Translations under genes and position numbers: made by a program
In this document: piece by piece, positions 1 to 6,288 of the stretch
Position numbering within the stretch: position 1 is the first letter of the stretch
Layout of the letters: each line of letters begins with the position of its first letter
The notes under the pieces: model-generated
What the model saw: the letters and a program-made list of their open reading frames with translations, nothing else
Databases searched by the model: none
Told to the model about the DNA's origin: nothing
DNA from: Clostridiales bacterium
GTDB lineage: Bacteria; Bacillota; Clostridia; Christensenellales; Aristaeellaceae
Reading direction: 5' to 3'
Length of the DNA stretch: 13,647 nt
Assembly: GCA_012512355.1 (NCBI GenBank)
Contig: JAAZEI010000206.1
Location: 1-13,647, forward strand

Positions 1-179
1 ACCATGGTATGACCGGCTGTCTGAATGCCTGCCATTTTCGATCCGAAGTCAGTCAGCACTCCAGAGGAAAGAATATCGCACGCGGATTCCAGGAAAAGTT
101 TGAATGCCTGTGTTGTCATGTCCATGGGAATGTTTCCTTTCATTGTTTGTTTTGCAACCACAATGTACCAGGGATTCAT
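1..179 (-). CDS. 5' part of an unidentified gene running off the left edge
   Basis: Reading leftward from an ATG at 179-177, 59 codons run without a stop to the window edge. The peptide begins MNPWYIVVAKQTMKGNIPMD and continues with a segment containing AFKLFLESACDILSSGVLTD. I do not recognise a family; the visible part is a mix of short hydrophobic and polar stretches with no clear signal peptide. A GAGG lies about 11 bases before the ATG, and an AAGGA directly abuts it, which is too close to be ideal. A second in-frame ATG at 143 has no ribosome binding site. The open frame and its divergent placement relative to the T-box/proS unit support a real gene, but 59 codons are little evidence. 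The overlapping rightward ORFs in this stretch look like shadows. Confidence 0.5.
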   Translation of the reverse strand, partial: MNPWYIVVAKQTMKGNIPMDMTTQAFKLFLESACDILSSGVLTDFGSKMAGIQTAGHTM

Positions 180-200
180 TCCTTTTTCATCCTCTTTTTT

Positions 201-224
201 CTCCACCCCCCGCGGGGGGTGGAG
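201..224. repeat. 24-bp perfect GC-rich palindrome upstream of the leftward gene
   Basis: The two 12-base halves (CTCCACCCCCCG and CGGGGGGTGGAG) are perfect reverse complements. A pyrimidine tract ending in six Ts lies at 195-200. On the minus strand the palindrome would be a very stable hairpin in the 5' leader of the left-edge gene, ending about 21 bases before its ATG. It is followed by AAAAAAGAGG, with GAGG as the likely ribosome binding site. Neither strand has a U run after the hairpin, so it is not a standard intrinsic terminator. It could be a 5' stabilising hairpin, a translational control element or a protein-binding operator; the sequence does not decide. No second copy is visible in the window. 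Confidence 0.7.
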
Positions 225-385
225 AACTTGACAAGGATCGTTCAGCAGCCCTTCTTAGCTGGATTTCCCTACAACAACTTTACACTAACTGATTCGATTT
301 TTGCCTTTAAAAATCAAGTTTTTCACTTGAAGAAAATGGAAACACATGCATTGAAACTAAGTGTTTGAATTATCTGTTTTCCCTC
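225..385. other. Intergenic stretch with no gene seen
   Basis: This AT-rich stretch lies between the palindrome and the proS promoter. Rightward ORFs that cross it have no ribosome binding site and no recognisable protein features. The promoter of the leftward gene should lie here, but I could not find a hexamer pair good enough to call. A TTGACA at 228-233 on the plus strand has no acceptable -10 partner 16-18 bases downstream. Confidence 0.4.
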
Positions 386-414
386 TTGCAGGCCTTTGAC
401 GAACCTGTTATACT
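386..414 (+). promoter_or_regulatory. Sigma-A-type promoter for the T-box/proS transcript
   Basis: TTGCAG (386-391) and TATACT (409-414) are separated by 17 bases, a good match to the vegetative consensus. The predicted start of transcription is near 420-421, immediately before the T-box leader. Confidence 0.7.
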
Positions 415-420
415 TTTTAT

Positions 421-628
421 GAATTAAAAAGGTATTGATGGGGGAATGCCAGCCAAAGCGAGCACGGATGGTGAGAGCGTGCCAAAGCAAAGACCCACCC
501 CATTTACCGTGGTTAATCACCACCGAATGCCGGCGTTAAAGGCAGCAAGCGGGCGCATATGCGCCAAGCAAGGTGGTACCGCGAAGTTAGCGCTTCGTCC
601 CTGCAAGGGATGGAGCGTATTTATTATT
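421..628 (+). promoter_or_regulatory. T-box riboswitch sensing tRNA-Pro, upstream of proS
   Basis: The leader has the hallmark T-box at 570-583 (AAGGTGGTACCGCG; family consensus AGGGUGGNACCGCG). Its UGGU (574-577) would pair with an ACCA tRNA 3' end. Stem I closes through 437-443 and 498-504. Its upper helix pairs GCACG (462-466) with CGTGC (478-482) around a GATGGTGAGAG distal loop. On the 3' side the triplet CCC (494-496), followed by A497, sits at the specifier position and reads as a proline codon, matching the gene downstream. A hairpin at 552-565 (GGCGC, ATAT loop, GCGCC) is stem III. The antiterminator would pair about 570-586 with 593-602, in conflict with the terminator at 591-617. 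Expected behaviour: uncharged tRNA-Pro stabilises the antiterminator and lets transcription reach proS. The class and gene link are clear; the exact stem I fold is my inference. Confidence 0.92.
591..628 (+). terminator. Regulated intrinsic terminator of the T-box leader
   Basis: A 12-bp helix, with G-U pairs, forms between 591-602 (CGCTTCGTCCCT) and 606-617 around a GCA loop. An interrupted U-rich tail (tatttattatt, 618-628) follows. Its 5' arm contains the bases that the antiterminator would use, as expected for T-box control. Confidence 0.85.
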
Positions 629-639
629 AAGGGGGAACT

Positions 640-2082
640 ATGGCAAAACCAGCTAAGCAAGAATTTGTGCAGCATATTACGCCGCGCAATGAGAACTTTT
701 CACAGTGGTATACAGATGTTGTACTCCAAACCGATTTGATGGACTATACGCCGGTGCGTGGAGCGATCGCCATGAAGCCTTATGGCAATCGGATATGGGA
801 ACTGATAAGAGAGTCCCTTGACAAACGATTTACAGAAACCGGGCATGAGAATGTATCCCTGCCGATGCTTATTCCTGAATCCTTGCTGCTCAAAGAAGCC
901 GAGCATGTGGAAGGCTTTGCGCCTGAAGTTGCCTGGGTTACCCAGGGGGGCAATGAAGTGCTTGCCGAACGCCTGGCAGTCCGCCCAACCAGTGAAACCA
1001 TGTTTTGTACGATGTTTGCTAAGTGGGTGCATTCCTGGCGTGACCTGCCCATGAAATATAACCAGTGGTGCTCTGTCATGCGCTGGGAAAAAACAACCCG
1101 TCCCTTTCTTCGCACCAGTGAGTTCTGGTGGCAGGAAGGGCATACTGTGCACGCTACGGCAGAAGAAGCACAGGAAGAAACTCTTCTCATGCTGGAAATA
1201 TACCGGGAGCTTTGCGAGGACGTGTTGGCGATTCCTGTATTTTCGGGCTTGAAGAGCGAAAAAGAGAAGTTTGCCGGCGCGAGGGCTACATATTCGGTGG
1301 AAGCGATGATGCAGGACGGCAAGGCATTGCAGGCTGGGACAACGCATAACTTTGGCACCAATTTTGCAATTCCTTTTGAAATTAAATATCTCTCCAAAGA
1401 CGGCGACCTGAAATACTGTCACGAAACAAGCTGGGGCGTATCAACCCGTCTTATCGGTGCGGTGATCATGACGCATGGTGATGAGAGAGGGCTAAAATTG
1501 CCTCCTCGTGTAGCACCGTTTCAGGCTGTTATTCTGCCCATCGCGGCTCATAAAGGCGGGGTCATGGAGCATTGTGAAAAAGCGCTTGATCAAATCAAAG
1601 CAGCAGGTATTCGAGTAAAGCTTGATGATCGCGACAATGTTTCCTCCGGATGGAAGTTTAATGAGTGGGAGCTCAAAGGGGTGCCTTTGCGTCTGGAAAT
1701 TGGTCCGCGAGACATCGAAAATGATGTGGCGACCTACATGCGGCGCGACACCTTCGAAAAAGGCACTTTGCCTCTGGAAAATCTGGCAGAAGAAGTAAAA
1801 AAACTCTTGGACGAGATTCAGGAGAATATGTTCGCGCAGGCACTGGCTTTTCGAGAAGCTCATACAAAAAACGTATATAGCTTTGAAGAACTCAATGAGC
1901 AGGTCCAGGGAGGGTATGCCAAGACGATGTGGTGCGGCAGCCTCGAATGTGAAGAAAACATTAAAGAGCAGACGGGCGCTACGAGCCGGAACATGCCCTT
2001 TGACCAGACACCCATAGGAGATAAATGTGTTTGCTGCGGTGAAAAAGCTCAAAAAGTTATGTATTTTTCCAAAGCATATTAA
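640..2082 (+). CDS. proS: Prolyl-tRNA synthetase, short type-3 (archaeal/eukaryotic-like) form
   Basis: This cytoplasmic class II aminoacyl-tRNA synthetase joins proline to tRNA-Pro using ATP. At 480 residues it matches the ProS type-3 group, which lacks the editing insertion of the roughly 570-residue E. coli enzyme. Visible signatures are RPTSE at 115-119, motif 2 with RWEKTTRPFLRTSEFWWQEG (148-167), motif 3 at about 266-290 (GVSTRLIGAVIM...DERGLKLPPRVAP), and an anticodon-binding domain from about 291 with GWKFNEWELKGVPLRLEIGP (337-356). A C-terminal putative zinc site uses C432, C437, C463 and C465 or C466. The protein ends in a tyrosine, typical of this group. The ATG follows AAGGGGG by four bases. 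It is the only gene of its transcript, is controlled by the proline T-box, and is closed by a strong terminator. Confidence 0.98.
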   Translation: MAKPAKQEFVQHITPRNENFSQWYTDVVLQTDLMDYTPVRGAIAMKPYGNRIWELIRESLDKRFTETGHENVSLPMLIPESLLLKEAEHVEGFAPEVAWVTQGGNEVLAERLAVRPTSETMFCTMFAKWVHSWRDLPMKYNQWCSVMRWEKTTRPFLRTSEFWWQEGHTVHATAEEAQEETLLMLEIYRELCEDVLAIPVFSGLKSEKEKFAGARATYSVEAMMQDGKALQAGTTHNFGTNFAIPFEIKYLSKDGDLKYCHETSWGVSTRLIGAVIMTHGDERGLKLPPRVAPFQAVILPIAAHKGGVMEHCEKALDQIKAAGIRVKLDDRDNVSSGWKFNEWELKGVPLRLEIGPRDIENDVATYMRRDTFEKGTLPLENLAEEVKKLLDEIQENMFAQALAFREAHTKNVYSFEELNEQVQGGYAKTMWCGSLECEENIKEQTGATSRNMPFDQTPIGDKCVCCGEKAQKVMYFSKAY

Positions 2083-2132
2083 CTTTGTAAGTTTTGGCAT
2101 GTTCACATAGAAGGTTCATTATATAATTACAG

Positions 2133-2170
2133 CCCGGGCGCCTTGAAAGGTGCCCGGGTTGTTGTTGGTT
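2133..2170 (+). terminator. Intrinsic terminator after proS
   Basis: A GC-rich stem pairs 2133-2144 (CCCGGGCGCCTT, one G-U pair) with 2147-2158 over a tiny loop. A T-rich tail (ttgttgttggtt) follows. It lies about 50 bases after the proS stop. Confidence 0.88.
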
Positions 2171-2190
2171 TGTCACTGCTATGTTAGAAT
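2162..2190 (+). promoter_or_regulatory. Putative promoter of the secreted Ig/OB protein gene
   Basis: TTGTTG (2162-2167) and TAGAAT (2185-2190) are 17 bases apart, about 30 bases before the GTG start. The -35 overlaps the tail of the proS terminator, which supports separate transcription of the next gene. Confidence 0.5.
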
Positions 2191-2218
2191 GATGTAACAG
2201 ATTAAAGGAGGAGTTAAG

Positions 2219-3802
2219 GTGCGCAAGCTGATTGTATTTTTTTCCATAATCTTTTGCCTGCTGGTGCAAACCCCGGTCAATGCAGAGGAGCAGGTGATCC
2301 TGCCAGTCTTGCCAGCGGTGGTGTTGCTGCCCCAAGGTGTATACTCACCTGTGCTCACCCCCGATAATTTGCAGGAAAATCAGGCCTTTATTTTCTCCAG
2401 AGGCGGTACGGTAGAACAATGGCAAGAAGAATTTAAAAACAGCGGTATCTTATTGAAGGCCTATGATGATAGCAACAAGCGTGTGCTCCAAGTCACTGGC
2501 CTTTTAGATGAAGACGGACAGCGTTATGGAGATATCGATTTGCAGTCACCTGCCACTCGGGCTCAATACAGGAGTCTGTATAAGAGTGATGGTCCCTTTG
2601 CTCAAAAAGGCTATCGTGTCGAGAGCGCTGAATGGAAGAATTTCAAAAGTATTGGGCGTTTCTTGATGATGCGCTACAGCTTTCGCCAGGATGGGGAAGT
2701 GATACATCGGGGTTTTGCTCGCCGAAGCGTCAAAAATGGTTTATCCGTCATGGTTGATATGCAAGTTTATGACCGCACACTTTCTGCCGGCGACAATACT
2801 GCGCTCAATAAAGTTTTTGATACCTTGAGTTTTACAGGCAGCGTGGGCGTGGGGGCTGCAGCTACACCTATCTTTCTCAATGAGAGTGCGAGTGCTCCTC
2901 TTGAGACAAACCAGCCGAGCTTCACATTGAAGGGGATGACCCGCGCAGGCGCGAAACTGACGGCGACCGTGATGTCCTTTACCAGCACGACACCAGCTAA
3001 CTTTTCTGTGCAGGCTGATGAAAAAGGAAATTACAGCCTTCCAATACAGCTTTCAAGCGAAGGCATCTACATGATGAATCTTTCTGTCCAGGCAGAGGGA
3101 TTGGATCCTCTGGAGAAAACTTACTCCATCACATATGGACGCAACCTGCTCCCCGTTCAAATCACTCTTCAATTGCCGGAAATCATGACCCAGGATAAGT
3201 ATACCATCAGCGGAATCACGCAAGCTGGAGTGAATGTTCAAATGATACTCAACGGTGACAATACTTCAAAGCGAACTGCCAAAAACGGAAGTTTTTCATT
3301 TAATGTCAATACAAAGGCTGAGGGCATTTATCAGCTTCGTCTTATCTTTGAAAAAAAAGGTTTTGACGCGAGAACATTTGATTTCACAGCAGTCAAGGGT
3401 TCTGCCCAGCAAAGCAGTTTGAATCCGGACAATGCTGCCAATGCAGTGCCGCTGGCATCGCAGGGGGAGGCTGTCAGCCCTAGCTATACCGAGCTGGTTG
3501 CTAAAGCCGACATCTACGATGGGATGCTTCTGACCTACGATGGTTTTATCACCCGGATAGAGGAACAAGCCGGCGACTATATCTTAAGCATTGCCTTGAG
3601 AAAAACTGCTACGGGTTTTGCTGATACCATCAAAGCGGTCATGGACAAAGCACCCGACTTTACAGCCCAGGATAAAGTCCGAGTGTATGGATTGCTTGAA
3701 GGCATTGGCAGCGGGGAAGATGCATCGATTGACTTGAGCTATCCGATGCTTCGCGTGCAAAGCCTCACGTTACTTGAGAAGTTTATGGACCCTGACGCAT
3801 AA
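2219..3802 (+). CDS. Secreted protein with two Ig-like modules and a C-terminal OB-like domain, function unknown
   Basis: This 527-residue protein starts at a GTG seven bases after AAAGGAGG. A signal peptide (charged MRK, hydrophobic core to about residue 18, probable cleavage after NA at 21-22) points to export; no lipobox or LPXTG-type anchor is seen. Residues about 23-205 form an N-terminal domain I cannot name. Two tandem Ig-like beta modules follow (about 214-306 and 312-394). They align with each other: TLKGMTRAGAKL with TISGITQAGVNV, and EGIYMMNLSV with EGIYQLRLIF, indicating an internal duplication. After a short linker, residues about 422-520 (GMLLTYDGFITRIEEQAGDY, later VRVYGLLEGIGSGED) resemble small OB-fold domains seen in other exported proteins. 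It could bind a cell-wall or extracellular ligand, but no catalytic motif is visible. It has its own promoter and is not obviously in an operon. Confidence 0.85.
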   Translation: MRKLIVFFSIIFCLLVQTPVNAEEQVILPVLPAVVLLPQGVYSPVLTPDNLQENQAFIFSRGGTVEQWQEEFKNSGILLKAYDDSNKRVLQVTGLLDEDGQRYGDIDLQSPATRAQYRSLYKSDGPFAQKGYRVESAEWKNFKSIGRFLMMRYSFRQDGEVIHRGFARRSVKNGLSVMVDMQVYDRTLSAGDNTALNKVFDTLSFTGSVGVGAAATPIFLNESASAPLETNQPSFTLKGMTRAGAKLTATVMSFTSTTPANFSVQADEKGNYSLPIQLSSEGIYMMNLSVQAEGLDPLEKTYSITYGRNLLPVQITLQLPEIMTQDKYTISGITQAGVNVQMILNGDNTSKRTAKNGSFSFNVNTKAEGIYQLRLIFEKKGFDARTFDFTAVKGSAQQSSLNPDNAANAVPLASQGEAVSPSYTELVAKADIYDGMLLTYDGFITRIEEQAGDYILSIALRKTATGFADTIKAVMDKAPDFTAQDKVRVYGLLEGIGSGEDASIDLSYPMLRVQSLTLLEKFMDPDA

Positions 3803-3834
3803 AAAATCTATTTGGCAAGGCCGAATAACACACT

Positions 3835-3863
3835 TTGTGAATTTTTCCTACCGACTTACTAAT
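3835..3863 (+). promoter_or_regulatory. Possible promoter of the prs operon
   Basis: TTGTGA (3835-3840) and ACTAAT (3858-3863) are 17 bases apart, 34 bases before the likely start of prs. The -10 matches only four of six consensus positions, so this is tentative. No terminator is visible after the preceding gene, so some read-through is also possible. Confidence 0.35.
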
Positions 3864-3897
3864 CTGTACTGATATTTAACCAATGGGGAGGGTGTCA

Positions 3898-5109
3898 ATG
3901 GCGGGTACTGTTGTTTCTTGGGCTAAGGATTTAAACGAAATTCCATATGGTCCCTTGGGCATTATTGCTATGAGCGGCTGTGAGAAAATGGGGGAACTCA
4001 TTAACTATTGGCTGTCAAAATGGCATCAATTGGAAGAGGATTCGGACCGTGAGTTTTACACAGTTCCTGGGATGAATCGGGATAGTTTTCTTATCAAAGC
4101 CTATTGCCCGCGTTTTGGCACCGGTGAAGGAAAAGGGCTCATCAAAGAGAGTGTTCGCGGCCTTGACATATATATTATTATTGATGTGACGAATTATTCG
4201 GTTACCTACAAAATGTACGATCAAATTGTCCCCATGTCACCTGATGATCATTATCAGGATTTGAAGCGGATTATCAATGCAGTTGGCGGCAAAGCCAAAC
4301 GTGTCAGTGTCATTATGCCTTTTTTGTATGAAAGCCGTCAGCACCGCAGAACATCCCGTGAGAGCCTGGATTGCGCCCTGGCCCTGCAGGAACTCCAAGC
4401 CATGGGCGTGCAGAATATCATTACCTTTGATGCCCACGATCCACGGGTCATCAACGCGGTTCCTCAATTGGGTTTTGAAAATGTACAGCCTACATATCAA
4501 ATGTTAAAAGCTCTTTGTCACGACGTTAAAGATCTCAACATCAACAAAGAGAGCATGCTGGTTGTCAGCCCGGATGAAGGGGCTATGCAAAGGAATATTT
4601 TTTATTCCTCGGTGCTGGCGTTAGAATTGGGTATGTTTTATAAGCGGCGTGATTATACGACCATCGTCGGCGGCAGAAACCCCATCATAGCCCATGAGTA
4701 TATCGGTGTAGATGTTGAGGGAAAAGATATAATTGTCGCAGACGATATTCTATCCTCAGGCGAGTCTTTGCTGGATTTGGCAAGAGAACTTAAAAAACGC
4801 AAAGCAAACCGCATTATCTGTATCGTCACGTTTGCTTTTTTTACAAATGGTATCCAGGAGTTTAATGAAGCACATGCACAGGGTATTATCACCAAGGTCA
4901 TCGCAACTAACCTCAACCATACCAACCCTGAACTAAAAAAAGCGAGATGGTATATTGAAGCTGATTTGTCCAAATACGTCGCCTATCTTATCGCTACCCT
5001 CAACCATGACCGCAGCTTAAGCGCACTGCTCAACCCCTATAATCGTATCAGCGGTTTGCTGACCCGGTACGAGGAAGAACAAACAGCAAATGGTATGCGA
5101 CTTGTATGA
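3898..5109 (+). CDS. prs: Divergent ribose-phosphate pyrophosphokinase (PRPP synthetase)
   Basis: The family makes PRPP from ribose 5-phosphate and ATP in the cytoplasm, feeding nucleotide, histidine, tryptophan and NAD synthesis. I prefer the ATG at 3898 (403 residues) because GGGGAGGG at 3885-3892 is then correctly spaced; an in-frame ATG at 3883 overlaps that site. It is longer than the usual roughly 315 residues because of N- and C-terminal extensions. Family landmarks are VRGLDIYIIIDV (86-97), the ATP-site region MPFLYESRQHRRTSRESL (140-157), FDAHDPR (177-183), VVSPDEGAMQR (222-232) and the PRPP loop IIVADDILSSGESLLDLA (278-295). That loop has SSGES where classical enzymes have an (A/G)GT-type end, so it is a divergent subtype. 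Substrate use is inferred. It heads a tight three-gene unit with two membrane proteins. Confidence 0.85.
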   Translation: MAGTVVSWAKDLNEIPYGPLGIIAMSGCEKMGELINYWLSKWHQLEEDSDREFYTVPGMNRDSFLIKAYCPRFGTGEGKGLIKESVRGLDIYIIIDVTNYSVTYKMYDQIVPMSPDDHYQDLKRIINAVGGKAKRVSVIMPFLYESRQHRRTSRESLDCALALQELQAMGVQNIITFDAHDPRVINAVPQLGFENVQPTYQMLKALCHDVKDLNINKESMLVVSPDEGAMQRNIFYSSVLALELGMFYKRRDYTTIVGGRNPIIAHEYIGVDVEGKDIIVADDILSSGESLLDLARELKKRKANRIICIVTFAFFTNGIQEFNEAHAQGIITKVIATNLNHTNPELKKARWYIEADLSKYVAYLIATLNHDRSLSALLNPYNRISGLLTRYEEEQTANGMRLV

Positions 5110-5528
5110 TGCACCTGCCGCCGGAAGAAAAAAAGAACAGCCTGATCAGCCGCTCCAAAGATTTGATTGATTCGGCTGTCAGTGGCTTTAAAGGCCGCGA
5201 TATGAATGCTTTGGTTGATGAGTTTACGCAGGAGATGACGGTCGTTGCAGAAGGTCTCAGCGAAGAGCTCATGCAGACAAAGCAGCAGCTTTCGCAGCTG
5301 AGTGCTGCGCAAACAATCACTGAAGAGCAAAGAAGCCAAGATATGATCGATGTGCGCAATCGCTTGAAGGACATTGAAAAGCGTTTGGATACGCTTTCCC
5401 GACAAAAAGACAAACAAGATAGGAAACGAAGCAGTTTGTCTGCTATTCTGTCGCAGATAACCCTAATTGCAGCGATTATTGCCGGCGCTTGGGTAATCAC
5501 CGCTGTTTTACAGCTCATCAGGAGGTAA
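5106..5528 (+). CDS. Coiled-coil protein with a C-terminal transmembrane anchor, unknown function
   Basis: I do not recognise this 140-residue protein. Its start overlaps the prs stop (ATGATG, with the prs TGA inside), so translation is probably coupled; the second ATG at 5109 is an equally possible start. Residues about 35-105 are strongly charged and glutamine-rich with heptad-like spacing (EELMQTKQQLSQL, then IDVRNRLKDIEKRLDTL), which suggests a coiled coil. A basic stretch (KDKQDRKRSS, about 101-110) precedes a single hydrophobic segment at about 112-137 ending LIRR. The likely topology is tail-anchored, with the coiled coil in the cytoplasm. Its stop lies two bases before the next gene, whose ribosome binding site sits inside this gene. 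It could be a scaffold or partner of the downstream membrane protein, which is inference from context only. Confidence 0.8.
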   Translation: MMHLPPEEKKNSLISRSKDLIDSAVSGFKGRDMNALVDEFTQEMTVVAEGLSEELMQTKQQLSQLSAAQTITEEQRSQDMIDVRNRLKDIEKRLDTLSRQKDKQDRKRSSLSAILSQITLIAAIIAGAWVITAVLQLIRR

Positions 5529-5530
5529 AA

Positions 5531-6040
5531 ATGGCTGATTTCAAAGATTTAGTTTCAAAATATTCAAAAAAGCAAAGCACAACTTTGATTGACAGCATCG
5601 CCGTTGGTCTTAGTATGGCAGATGAAGTATCAGTCGATTTAGGGCTGTTAAGTGACAGCGGTCTGCTTGATGAAGTGTTAAATGCGCTGAGTATTGCCGT
5701 GCCTTTTGTTATTATTACTGTGACTGAGGGCAGCCGCGTACTCCTGGGCCGAAAAACTGCAACCGCAGGGATGCAGGACGGAGGCTACCGCATTGTCAAA
5801 TCCGGTGTTGCGATGGGGGCGGGCGCTATTGTCGCGGGTCTGGGTGCTGGTTTCTTACCCGCCATCCCAGTATCCATTGGCATTCGCATACTCATGGATA
5901 AATTTCGCAGCCAATCACTGACAGGCTATCGCGTGGATCAGCGCATTAAGCGCTTGCGTGCTCTTCATGAATTTTCTTCCGCAGCTCAGGACCATGGGAT
6001 ATGGCAGGCACTGCCTGAGGGTAAAGTTTCAGCGCAGTGA
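5531..6040 (+). CDS. Small glycine-rich membrane protein, unknown function
   Basis: This 169-residue protein is not one I recognise. The ATG at 5531 follows GGAGG (5521-5525) by five bases; an upstream in-frame ATG at 5489 lies inside the previous gene and is unlikely. Residues 1-20 are polar and basic. A hydrophobic segment at about 44-66 (LSIAVPFVIITV) and a second at about 91-120 (MGAGAIVAGLGAGFLPAIPV) are predicted membrane or membrane-inserting regions. The second has a glycine-zipper pattern of small residues at close spacing, and the C-terminus is basic (QRIKRLRALHEF). The pattern resembles small channel-like or oligomerising membrane proteins, but this is not a family call. It is the third and last gene of the prs unit. 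Confidence 0.78.
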   Translation: MADFKDLVSKYSKKQSTTLIDSIAVGLSMADEVSVDLGLLSDSGLLDEVLNALSIAVPFVIITVTEGSRVLLGRKTATAGMQDGGYRIVKSGVAMGAGAIVAGLGAGFLPAIPVSIGIRILMDKFRSQSLTGYRVDQRIKRLRALHEFSSAAQDHGIWQALPEGKVSAQ

Positions 6041-6288
6041 TGAAGAAAGCAGAAGCAAAGCTTTTTTCTTACTTAGGTTTTTCCACAATTTTCAGGATTT
6101 TTTGTTTGATTCTCGATTAGTATTTCTTCAATATCTTTGAAAGCTCACCTGAACATTCAGGATGCAGCTTTCATTTTATGAGGTGACCAAGTTTAACCAC
6201 AGTTAGTTTTTGAGTTTTTTCATCATGCGTACAATGACTTTGAAATATTAAATATATTTTTAGGTAGACATTCTTTGGGAGGATAAAT
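6041..6288. other. 248-bp AT-rich intergenic region with two hairpins
   Basis: No ORF with a credible start lies here. Just after the preceding stop, 6051-6067 can form a weak stem (AGAAGC, AAA loop, GCTTTT) followed by more Ts, which is at best a weak terminator. A stronger hairpin lies at 6138-6173. Runs of T or A/T without clear structure fill 6068-6137 and 6180-6275. I could not find a confident promoter for the next gene; TTGAAA at 6240-6245 lacks a good -10 partner. Confidence 0.5.
6138..6179 (+). terminator. Probable terminator of the prs unit
   Basis: TGAAAGCT (6138-6145) pairs with AGCTTTCA (6166-6173), and within it CCTGAA pairs with TTCAGG, giving a two-tier hairpin. The tail is ttttat. 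It lies about 100 bases after the last gene of the unit, giving a long 3' untranslated region unless the weak hairpin at 6051-6067 already stops transcription. Confidence 0.6.

Noticed and set aside
201..224. Palindrome as an intrinsic terminator
   Set aside because: The T run precedes the hairpin on the plus strand and becomes an A run after it on the minus strand, so neither RNA has a U tail.
9..368. Rightward ORFs at the left edge
   Set aside because: No ribosome binding site, and they cross the palindrome and AT-rich intergenic DNA; the leftward frame at 1-179 is more protein-like.
396..414. TTGACG at 396-401 as the -35 for TATACT
   Set aside because: The spacing is only seven bases; TTGCAG at 386-391 gives the correct 17.
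446..739. 97-codon ORF across the T-box leader
   Set aside because: It lies inside the structured riboswitch, has no ribosome binding site and runs out of frame into proS.
700..2106. Long leftward ORFs of 205-240 codons opposite proS
   Set aside because: They are antisense to a clear, full-length proS, have no ribosome binding sites, and their products show no domain-like pattern. They are mirror frames of a well-conserved gene.
3883..3897. Earlier ATG for prs
   Set aside because: It overlaps the GGGGAGGG that fits the ATG at 3898, so the longer form lacks its own binding site.
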